Shown here piece by piece: positions 1 to 5,495 of a stretch of 5,495 nucleotides of DNA; the stretch's first letter is position 1, and every line of letters starts with the position of its first letter. The notes below the pieces were generated by a model that made no database searches, was not told where the DNA came from, and was given only the letters and a program-made list of their open reading frames with translations. Made by a program: the position numbers and the translations under genes. The stretch is from Bacteroidales bacterium. Lineage in GTDB: Bacteria; Bacteroidota; Bacteroidia; Bacteroidales; ML635J-15. Where the stretch lies: the NCBI GenBank assembly GCA_028697515.1, contig JAQVEY010000189.1, forward strand, positions 1-5,495, read 5' to 3'.

Positions 1-75
1 TTATTTGAAAGTATCTCATTGTTTTTAATAAAATTATGGAATTTACAAGATTTAAGTCTCAAACCTGAAATATAA
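1..75 (+). CDS. Possible C-terminal end of an upstream gene (partial)
   Basis: Frame 1 is open from the left edge to a TAA at 73-75, giving 24 codons rich in Leu and Ile and ending in KPEI. The other two plus-strand frames hit stops within the first 30 bases, and the minus frame I checked (the one ending at base 1) has several stops. The stop lies 12 bases before the ATG of the next gene, a spacing that would fit an operon. Twenty-four codons without a stop is only mildly unusual by chance, so this is a tentative call. No family is recognisable from so short a piece. Confidence 0.3.
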   Translation, partial: LFESISLFLIKLWNLQDLSLKPEI

Positions 76-87
76 TATTTGAAAATT

Positions 88-735
88 ATGAAGACTATTT
101 TAACTTTTCTACTTGTAACAACACTAGTACTAAGTTATGGACAGACAATAAACAAGCTTGATCTAAGACAAGATTCTGTCAATGGAAAGCAAATTCAATC
201 AAGCTCTGAACATTTAATATACAAAGGTAGCCTTGTAGAGCTATATGTAGAAAAAACAATATTTCATTCCGCTACAGATAGTAATTTTCTTATAAAATTT
301 ACAATAAAGAATATTAGTGATAAAACTGTGGGAATTGACCTTACAGATTATTGGAGAGTTGTTTATCCAAATCAATGGGGCATATATAATAAACCATATA
401 GAGAGCTTATAGACGAAGAACAAATCATTCCGGACAAGACGATAAACAAAACTGAAATATTAAATAAGTATAGGGATAATTCTTTGACAATGATAAGCCC
501 AGATGAAACTTTAGATTATTATCGAGATTGGAATGGTAGTGGAGAAAAAGTTGATTTGAAAAATAAAGACGAGTATTTAATTATTAGTGTTGACGGACAA
601 TTATTATTAACTAATGGTGAGCAGTTGGAACATATAACCCTTAATGAAGTTGACAATACTTTGAGAGATATTGTTATAAGTTATCCACTAAATCATAAGA
701 CCATTCCTGAAAAATCAGTAATTATTAAACATTAG
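88..735 (+). CDS. Secreted protein of unknown function
   Basis: This encodes 215 residues. I start it at the ATG at 88 rather than the in-frame TTG at 79, because the ATG gives a compact signal peptide: MK, a hydrophobic run at residues 4-15, then a probable signal peptidase I site near S16-Y-G|Q. There is no lipobox cysteine, so it is probably periplasmic or exported rather than a lipoprotein. The mature part is polar, acidic and rich in predicted beta strands. The strand and turn around residues 67-85 (LIKFTIKNIS, then TVGIDL) resembles the edge of an immunoglobulin-like or DUF4352-like sandwich, but that is inference from pattern only. No catalytic motif, internal repeat or T9SS C-terminal sorting domain is visible. 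I do not recognise the family. It may be co-transcribed with whatever ends at 75. Confidence 0.8.
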   Translation: MKTILTFLLVTTLVLSYGQTINKLDLRQDSVNGKQIQSSSEHLIYKGSLVELYVEKTIFHSATDSNFLIKFTIKNISDKTVGIDLTDYWRVVYPNQWGIYNKPYRELIDEEQIIPDKTINKTEILNKYRDNSLTMISPDETLDYYRDWNGSGEKVDLKNKDEYLIISVDGQLLLTNGEQLEHITLNEVDNTLRDIVISYPLNHKTIPEKSVIIKH

Positions 736-800
736 TAATACCTTTTTAGATAACAAATACTAAGATCAAAAAAAGCTAATATTCTTTTAAATTAAATATC

Positions 801-962
801 TTATTTCTTTTTTATAATTCCAGGTATAAAAAACAGAAACCATAAGACCCATGAAAAAAATATTAAATAAAACCATTCGCCAGTTACAAAATAGCGAAAA
901 CCCATAAAGCTCAAGAATCCTAGAAATCCTAAATACTTTACATTTTTATCATTCTTTTTCAT
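801..962 (-). CDS. Small membrane protein, DUF3796-like
   Basis: A clean minus-strand frame runs from the ATG at 962-960 to the TAA at 803-801, encoding 53 residues. The protein has a Lys/Asn-rich start (MKKNDKNVKY), a Gly/Phe/Leu motif at 11-22 (LGFLGFLSFMGF), a short polar turn at 23-29, a strongly hydrophobic aromatic segment at 31-47 (WFYLIFFSWVLWFLFF), then PGII and a lysine tail. This layout gives one long or two short membrane segments with a basic, probably cytoplasmic, C-terminus. The YLGFLGF...RYF.TG....LFFF pattern matches my memory of the DUF3796 family of small bacterial membrane proteins, whose function is unknown. Members are often beside a small helix-turn-helix regulator; none is seen here. 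The composition is far from random translation of AT-rich DNA, which supports a real gene. The main doubt is its short length. Confidence 0.62.
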   Translation of the reverse strand: MKKNDKNVKYLGFLGFLSFMGFRYFVTGEWFYLIFFSWVLWFLFFIPGIIKKK

Positions 963-994
963 TTAAAATTGTATTAGTTGAGTTATTTTTCTGA

Positions 995-1029
995 TTGCTA
1001 AAATACGCTAATATAATAATGTTTAGCAA
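995..1029. repeat. 8-bp inverted repeat in the gap upstream of the small membrane gene
   Basis: TTGCTAAA at 995-1002 is the exact reverse complement of TTTAGCAA at 1022-1029, with a 19-base AT-rich spacer. It lies about 35-65 bases upstream of the minus-strand ATG at 962. On the minus strand the dyad also contains a loose Bacteroidota-type promoter: TTG at 1029-1027 and TATTTTAG at 1005-998, spaced by 21 bases, against the TTTG and TAnnTTTG consensus. It could be an operator overlapping a promoter, or a weak stem-loop ending transcription from the gene at 1107-2084. A chance match in AT-rich DNA is possible. Confidence 0.35.
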
Positions 1030-1038
1030 GTCTAATAG

Positions 1039-1069
1039 TTAAAACTTACTTAATGAAAGATTAAAACTT
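1039..1069. repeat. 9-bp direct repeat with 22-bp period
   Basis: TTAAAACTT occurs at 1039-1047 and again at 1061-1069, exactly 22 bases apart, about two helical turns. On the minus strand each copy reads AAGTTTTAA. Paired 9-bp sites spaced like this are typical of LytTR-type response regulators, and the AAGTT core partly fits their consensus, although the last positions do not. The pair sits upstream of the minus-strand small gene and downstream of the stop of the gene ending at 1107. The sequence is low in complexity, so chance is a serious alternative. Confidence 0.3.
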
Positions 1070-1106
1070 TATTATAGATTTTAGTATAACCTGTAAATCA
1101 AATTAA

Positions 1107-2084
1107 TTATTTATAGGGTTTAAAGGTCTTTGCAACTTTTTTAAATAATGTTAGGTTTTCTTCAAATTTCCCATAAGTAATTCCTGTAATTACATAATAG
1201 TCAAGATTATTAAATAAAACTACCTGATAAATAAGTTCCATTTTATATAGGTCTTTATTCTTTCCCATTGAATAAATTTCATAACCTGACAGGTTTGCAA
1301 TTGTTATAGGTTTTTGTTCTTGTTTTATATCTGCAACCCATTCAAGAGGATACATTTCAAATAGTTGTTGACAAAGCACTTTCTTTTCATCTTCTGACAC
1401 AGATTTGCTCATTGTTGACTTTCTGATAGTCATTGATGTTTTTTCTGTGGTATTTGATGGAACATTACCATCGTCGGTATAAGTAAGAGAACTTAACATT
1501 AAATTTGCTTTTTTGAGAATAGTCCCACTTACATCAACTGTAAAATCGAATCTGTCTGTAATATCAGATTTCTTATTAGGATCATAAATAACACCCAATA
1601 ATGATACTTTTACTTCCTCAACATGTTTTTCAGAAGAGGTAGATAGCATTGAGGCACTTAATAAATAAGATCTATAAATATCTCCAATAACAAGCATTAA
1701 TCTTATATAGGTTTTTCCGTAAGCCGCCTGTTTTCCTTTAATAAGCAATGCATCATATCCATTTATCTGATAGAAGGTTTCTTCTTCAACTATAACGCCG
1801 GATTTAAACAAGAACTTTTTATCAAATCCAATAAAATTTTTGTTTACATCACCGGGAATTTCTGTTATAAGAATGCTACTCCCTGCAATCTGATGGCTAA
1901 ATCCCATATATGATGTGCTTTTCACAAATCCTTTTGGCGGAATAATTTTAATTTTAGTACCTGTAACTTCAACATAATTGGCATCAAGATTGTTAGTTAT
2001 TTGGATCGCTTTTGAATTAAAACTTTGCGAAAATGATAGTAGTGGCAATAAAAAGATTATATACAGTACGATGTGTTTTTTCAT
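1107..2084 (-). CDS. Secreted protein with two apparent repeats of one domain, unknown function
   Basis: I start this at the ATG at 2084 (325 residues), not the in-frame ATG at 2099. The shorter form gives a standard signal peptide: MKK, a hydrophobic stretch over residues 4-17, then SFSQS with cleavage near residue 20. There is no lipobox cysteine. The mature protein looks like two related units. Unit 1 (about 40-170) has a GT.I strand, then NGYDALLIKGK at 108-118, a strand-rich block and a helix leading to GVIYDP at 164-169. Unit 2 (about 186-325) has a GT.L strand, SGYEIYSMGKN at 266-276, a similar strand pair, and a C-terminal helix leading to TFKPYK. The alternation of strands with a final helix resembles the PsbP/Mog1 fold, by inference only. 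I see no catalytic residues. It is divergent from the T9SS plug-family gene, so the two may share a control region. Confidence 0.85.
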   Translation of the reverse strand: MKKHIVLYIIFLLPLLSFSQSFNSKAIQITNNLDANYVEVTGTKIKIIPPKGFVKSTSYMGFSHQIAGSSILITEIPGDVNKNFIGFDKKFLFKSGVIVEEETFYQINGYDALLIKGKQAAYGKTYIRLMLVIGDIYRSYLLSASMLSTSSEKHVEEVKVSLLGVIYDPNKKSDITDRFDFTVDVSGTILKKANLMLSSLTYTDDGNVPSNTTEKTSMTIRKSTMSKSVSEDEKKVLCQQLFEMYPLEWVADIKQEQKPITIANLSGYEIYSMGKNKDLYKMELIYQVVLFNNLDYYVITGITYGKFEENLTLFKKVAKTFKPYK

Positions 2085-2115
2085 AAAGAAATTTTTCATA
2101 AAGTTAAATAATATG

Positions 2116-2130
2116 TTTTACTTAGTAAAA
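2116..2130. promoter_or_regulatory. Palindrome in the divergent intergenic region
   Basis: TTTTAC-TTA-GTAAAA is a perfect 6-bp inverted repeat with a 3-base centre. It lies nearly midway between the chosen starts at 2084 (-) and 2159 (+), a 74-base gap that must hold the promoters of both genes. A symmetrical site here suits a dimeric regulator acting on both. The arms are AT-rich and short, so function is inferred from position and symmetry only. No clear TAnnTTTG element was found for either gene. Confidence 0.35.
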
Positions 2131-2158
2131 TTAAATTTTTTGAATGTTATCAATACTT

Positions 2159-3457
2159 ATGCCATATAGAAAACAGTTTTTTTTGTTATCGGTTGCTTTA
2201 ATATTTTTTAATTCTCAAATATTTTCTATAAATCTTGATAGCATTGCATGTGTAGATAAAGTATATGAGAAGAATTTAAAAACTGTTCGATTGCATCCAC
2301 CCGAATGGGAGTCAGGTTATCCAGTATTAGATTTGAATTCGGATAATTATCTTTTGTTTAATTTTGATCAGATTGAATCTCCTGCAGAAAATTATTATTA
2401 CACATTTGTTCATTGTACATATGATTGGCAGCCATCGAATTTAATGTTTTTCGAATATGCCGAAGGATTCGAAGAAAACGAAATTCTTGATTATGAGGAG
2501 TCTCAGAGTACTTTTGTTCCTTATACACATTTCACTCTAGAAATACCAAATAGAGATATTTCACTAACAAAGTCAGGGAATTATCTGTTGGTCGTTTATA
2601 CAAAATCTAATGACGAAATAGAAGTGATTGTTACCAAAAGGTTTATGGTTTATGAAAATATTGTAGAAGTCGATGGGAGAATAAATCCATGTATTGCAAG
2701 TGAATACAGAAAGGCTTATCAAAAACTTGACTTTACTGTTTTTAGAAAAGGTATTAATTTATATGATGCACAATCTGAGCTTAAACCTGTTATAATACAG
2801 AATTATCAGTGGAATAATTCATGGTTTAATATTCCTTATAGCTATATTGATAATGATAGAATTTCTTATGAATGGGATGATAAATCTTGTTTTGATGCTT
2901 CAAATGAATTCAGATATTTTAGTTTTAACAATTTGGAATTAAACTCCGAAAGAATTGAGAATATTGAGTTTAAAAAACCATATTATTATATCAGTATTGT
3001 TAAGGATAAATCAGAAATGTTTGCTCCGTACAGTAGCTCTCAGGATATAAATGGTAGTTATGTAATAAGGACAAATAGATTTGCTAATAAAAATTTTCCT
3101 GAAATACAATCAGAATATGCAATTGTTAAATTCAGTCTCGAATACAACACTCCGATTAATAATGCAGACATCTATTTATATGGCGATTTAACCGGATACG
3201 AACTAAATGATGATAGTAAGTTGCAATATAATCTCGAAACAAGATCGTATGAAAAGTTATTGTTCCTTAAGCAGGGCTATTATAATTATAGGTATTTGCT
3301 AAAAGATAAAGACGAAACAAAGCCTCCAGATCACAGTTTTTTTGAAGGAAGTCATCAACAAACCGAAAATAATTATCTGTTACTGATATATTATAGAGAA
3401 ATAGGTAGTTCTTATGACCGATTAATATATTTTTCTGTATTTAACTCAGTTAATTGA
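2159..3457 (+). CDS. Type IX secretion system plug-family protein (DUF5103)
   Basis: This encodes 432 residues if started at the ATG at 2159; an in-frame ATG at 2144 would add five. The later start gives a better signal peptide (MPYRKQ, then a hydrophobic segment to about residue 23). The match to DUF5103 is strong along the whole length. The N-terminal domain has VRLHPPEWE at 43-51, LLFNFDQIE near 65-73, YYYTFVHCTYDWQPS at 79-93, EYAEGF at 99-104, YTHFTLEIPN at 122-131 and SGNYLLVVYT at 139-148, followed by KRFMVYEN. The C-terminal E-set-like domain has ADIYLYGDLTGYEL near 336-349, LKQGYYNY at 370-377, then EGSHQQTENNYLL and YDRLIYF at the end. In the family, Plug sits on the periplasmic side of the SprA translocon and seals it when no PorV-cargo is bound. 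The length is near normal and no domain is missing. No other T9SS gene is visible in the window. It converges on fmt, two bases between stops. Confidence 0.92.
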   Translation: MPYRKQFFLLSVALIFFNSQIFSINLDSIACVDKVYEKNLKTVRLHPPEWESGYPVLDLNSDNYLLFNFDQIESPAENYYYTFVHCTYDWQPSNLMFFEYAEGFEENEILDYEESQSTFVPYTHFTLEIPNRDISLTKSGNYLLVVYTKSNDEIEVIVTKRFMVYENIVEVDGRINPCIASEYRKAYQKLDFTVFRKGINLYDAQSELKPVIIQNYQWNNSWFNIPYSYIDNDRISYEWDDKSCFDASNEFRYFSFNNLELNSERIENIEFKKPYYYISIVKDKSEMFAPYSSSQDINGSYVIRTNRFANKNFPEIQSEYAIVKFSLEYNTPINNADIYLYGDLTGYELNDDSKLQYNLETRSYEKLLFLKQGYYNYRYLLKDKDETKPPDHSFFEGSHQQTENNYLLLIYYREIGSSYDRLIYFSVFNSVN

Positions 3458-3459
3458 AA

Positions 3460-4416
3460 TTAAGAACAGCTTGCATTGTCGGTAAAATGATAACCATTTA
3501 AAAATTCTCTTGTAGTCATACGTTTCTTGCCAGCGATTTGAAGTTCTTCTAATATAATAAACCCATCTGATGCAGCAATTTTAATGTGGTTTTTATTGTC
3601 TGAAATTATTTTTCCTATATTATAATCATGTTTTTCGATTTGATAATTGCTTCTAAGAATCTTCATATTATCAGCAATTTCGTTAAGTTTGCACCATGCC
3701 GCTGGATATGGTGAAAGTCCTCTAATAAAGTTTTGTACTCTTAAGCAAGGTAAATTGAAATCAATTTTACAAAAATCTTTATTAAGTTTTGGAGCAAGTT
3801 TTATTTCGCTTTTAATTATTTCATTTTGAGAAACAGTTTTAACTGTTCCATCTGAAATGGCTTGAATTGTTTTAATAATAAGATTGCTTCCTTTTATCAT
3901 CAGTTTGTCATGAAGACTTCCTGCGTTGTCATTGTCTTCAATTGGACATTCTTCCTGTAATAATATATTACCTGTATCAATTTCTTTGTCAATAAAGAAA
4001 GTTGTAACTCCTGTTTTTCTTTCTCCGTTTATTATGGCATGGTTTATTGGAGCAGCACCACGATAATCGGGCAGGAGTGAAGCATGTAAATTAAATGTTC
4101 CGTATTTTGGTATTTTCCAAACTTCCTCAGGTAACATTCTAAAAGCTACAACAATAAATAAATCAGGTTTTGTGGCTTTTAATTGATTAATGAAATCAGA
4201 ATCTTTTAGATTTGTGGGTTGTAATACAGGGATATTATTTTCAAGTGCAAAATTTTTCACATCTGAGAATTTCAATTTACAACCCCTACCTGCAGGTTTG
4301 TCTGTTGATGTAACAACAGCATTTATTTTATACCCTTCGTTTATGAGAACTTTTAGCGGTTCGACTGCAAATGCAGGCGTTCCCATGTAAATGATATTAA
4401 GCTCTTTAGGTTTCAT
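3460..4416 (-). CDS. fmt: Methionyl-tRNA formyltransferase
   Basis: This 318-residue cytoplasmic enzyme transfers a formyl group from 10-formyltetrahydrofolate to Met on initiator tRNA. The N-terminal Rossmann-type formyltransferase domain starts with IIYMGTPAFAVEPL (8-21) and has the basic tRNA-contact loop KPAGRGCKLKFSDVK (40-54). The catalytic triad is complete: N109 and H111 in FNLHASLLPDYRGAAP, and D147 in IDTGN. The C-terminal OB-fold domain has the family's RGLSPYPAAW (232-241) and the late LQIAGKKRM...EFLNGY segment. Length is normal for the family. Its ATG shares one base with the TAA of ribBA (TAATG), which suggests translational coupling and a common transcript running leftward. 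There is no obvious separate ribosome binding site, as is usual in this phylum. I see nothing truncated or unusual. Confidence 0.97.
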   Translation of the reverse strand: MKPKELNIIYMGTPAFAVEPLKVLINEGYKINAVVTSTDKPAGRGCKLKFSDVKNFALENNIPVLQPTNLKDSDFINQLKATKPDLFIVVAFRMLPEEVWKIPKYGTFNLHASLLPDYRGAAPINHAIINGERKTGVTTFFIDKEIDTGNILLQEECPIEDNDNAGSLHDKLMIKGSNLIIKTIQAISDGTVKTVSQNEIIKSEIKLAPKLNKDFCKIDFNLPCLRVQNFIRGLSPYPAAWCKLNEIADNMKILRSNYQIEKHDYNIGKIISDNKNHIKIAASDGFIILEELQIAGKKRMTTREFLNGYHFTDNASCS

Positions 4417-5495
4417 TATTCATTCAAATCGAGTTCATGACCCATTTTATTCTTCTTTGTCTCAAGATAAAACTTATTAAACTTATTTGGTGTGATTTCA
4501 ATATGTTGAGTTCCACAAATTTCTAATCCATAACCTTTTAATCCGGCTTTTTTCTGAGGGTTATTTGTAAGTAAAATCATTTTCTTTATGCCCAGACTTC
4601 GCAAGATTTGTGCACCAACACCATAGTCACGTTCATCAGCTTGAAATCCAAGGTGAATATTTGCTTCTACTGTGTCGAGACCGTTCTCCTGTAATTTATA
4701 TGCTGCAATTTTATTCATAAGTCCAATTCCACGACCCTCCTGATTTAAATAGAGAATGACACCTCTACCTGCCTTTTCAATAATTTTCATTGCTTCATGC
4801 AACTGTTGGCCGCAATCACATTTGTAAGAGCCGAAAATATCTCCAGTCACGCAACTTGAATGTACCCTTACCAAAACAGTATCCTCATCAGTCCAAGTGC
4901 CTTTGATTAATGCAGAATGTTCAAGTCCTGAAGTTTTGTGTTTGTAGGGTATCATTTCAAAATTACCAAATTCCGTTGGCAAATGAATTTTATTACCTTT
5001 TTCAATAAGGCAGTCATATTCTAAACGATATTTTATCAGGTCGGCAATACTAATAATTTTTAGATCAAATTTGTCTGCAATTTCGAGAAGTTGAGGTAAT
5101 CTGGCCATCGTTCCGTCATCATTCATTATCTCCACCAAAGCTCCACCTGGTTTTAGTCCTGCTAATCTTGTTAGATCAACAACAGCTTCTGTATGTCCTG
5201 CGCGCCTTAGTACTCCATTTTCCCTTGCCATTAGTGGAAAAATATGTCCGGGACGAGCCAAATCTTCTGGTTGAGTCTTTTCATCAACCAAAGCATATAT
5301 AGTTTTTGCTCTATCTGCAACTGAAATGCCAGTAGTACATCCTTGACCAATCAAGTCAACCGACACGGTAAACGGAGTCTCATGCAAAGCCGTGTTTTTA
5401 CCTACCATTAGTTCTAAATCTAGTTGGTGACAACGACTTTCAGGAATTGATGCGCAAATCAGTCCTCTACCATTTTTTGCCATGAAATTCACAAT
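4416..5495 (-). CDS. ribBA: Bifunctional RibBA: DHBP synthase / GTP cyclohydrolase II (5' end outside window)
   Basis: Riboflavin synthesis enzyme. The N-terminal half makes 3,4-dihydroxy-2-butanone 4-phosphate from ribulose 5-phosphate; the C-terminal half opens GTP to the pyrimidine precursor. The frame is open to the right edge. A GTG at 5492 could be misread as a start, but the next upstream codon is Ile and the sequence [14 protein letters not shown] is internal to the family; the essential DDExRENEGD motif lies beyond the edge, so about 45 residues are missing. Counting the 5492 codon as 1, the DHBP synthase part shows [13 protein letters not shown] (53-65), [10 protein letters not shown] (80-89), [11 protein letters not shown] (96-106) and VEIMNDDG. 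The GTP cyclohydrolase II part has zinc ligands C214, C225 and C227, QEGRGIGL (251-258), ADERDYGVG (285-293) and LTNNPQKK (308-315). It ends with the [11 protein letters not shown] tail. It overlaps fmt by one base. Confidence 0.97.
   Translation of the reverse strand: MVNFMAKNGRGLICASIPESRCHQLDLELMVGKNTALHETPFTVSVDLIGQGCTTGISVADRAKTIYALVDEKTQPEDLARPGHIFPLMARENGVLRRAGHTEAVVDLTRLAGLKPGGALVEIMNDDGTMARLPQLLEIADKFDLKIISIADLIKYRLEYDCLIEKGNKIHLPTEFGNFEMIPYKHKTSGLEHSALIKGTWTDEDTVLVRVHSSCVTGDIFGSYKCDCGQQLHEAMKIIEKAGRGVILYLNQEGRGIGLMNKIAAYKLQENGLDTVEANIHLGFQADERDYGVGAQILRSLGIKKMILLTNNPQKKAGLKGYGLEICGTQHIEITPNKFNKFYLETKKNKMGHELDLNE

Noticed and set aside
241..423. Minus-strand frame of 60 codons inside the secreted orphan
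   Set aside because: It is antisense to a frame with a clear signal peptide and a full open reading frame; the product is low-complexity Ile/Tyr/Phe.
732..763. Terminator after the secreted orphan (TTAGTA ... TACTAA)
   Set aside because: The arms are only 6 bp and AT-rich, with a 20-base loop and no clear U-tract directly after, so it is too weak to call.
2135..2142. TAnnTTTG promoter element for the plug-family gene
   Set aside because: The bases end in TTTG, but the TA at the front is missing and no matching -33 element is properly spaced.
1978..2169. Plus-strand frame of 63 codons across the divergent gap
   Set aside because: It overlaps the antisense N-terminus of the secreted protein and the start of the plug-family gene. 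Its product has no family-like features, so it is a shadow of real coding sequence.
3647..3829. Plus-strand frame of 60 codons inside fmt
   Set aside because: It is antisense to the Fmt C-terminal region. Its hydrophobic character comes from the complementary codons.
4190..4390. Plus-strand frame of 66 codons inside fmt
   Set aside because: It lies wholly antisense to the well-conserved N-terminal domain of Fmt and is explained by it.
5490..5492. GTG as the start of ribBA
   Set aside because: The frame stays open to the window edge, and the residues around it match the interior of the DHBP synthase domain. A start here would lack the essential acidic active-site motif.

Overview
The window is AT-rich (by eye roughly one third G+C) and looks chromosomal from the phylum Bacteroidota. 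The clearest taxonomic marker is a type IX secretion system (T9SS) plug-family protein, a family known from that phylum. A fused RibBA with the C-terminal tail usual in that phylum, plus weak or absent Shine-Dalgarno sequences, agree with this. The genus cannot be read from the sequence.

Layout. Positions 1-75 hold a short open frame running in from the left edge, possibly the end of an upstream gene. Next come a secreted orphan protein (88-735, +), a small membrane protein of 53 residues (801-962, -) that resembles the DUF3796 group, and an AT-rich stretch with an inverted repeat and a 22-bp-spaced direct repeat (about 990-1070). A secreted protein with an apparent internal duplication (1107-2084, -) is divergent from the T9SS plug-family gene (2159-3457, +); the short gap between them contains a perfect palindrome. 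The right third is a minus-strand pair, ribBA (cut by the right edge) followed by fmt, which overlap by one base. The plug-family gene and fmt converge with only two bases between their stop codons.

How the genes fit together. ribBA and fmt are housekeeping genes, probably co-transcribed. RibBA supplies both early precursors of riboflavin, and Fmt formylates initiator Met-tRNA. The plug-family protein belongs to the outer-membrane and periplasmic T9SS machinery. Its divergent neighbour also has a signal peptide and may share its control region, but nothing in the sequence proves a shared function. The left part (1-1106) is accessory in character: orphan or small proteins, long non-coding stretches and repeats. 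I see no mobile element, CRISPR array, tRNA or rRNA. I do not see a convincing new multi-gene system; the most worthwhile leads are the small membrane ORF with its upstream repeats and the duplicated secreted protein beside the T9SS gene.
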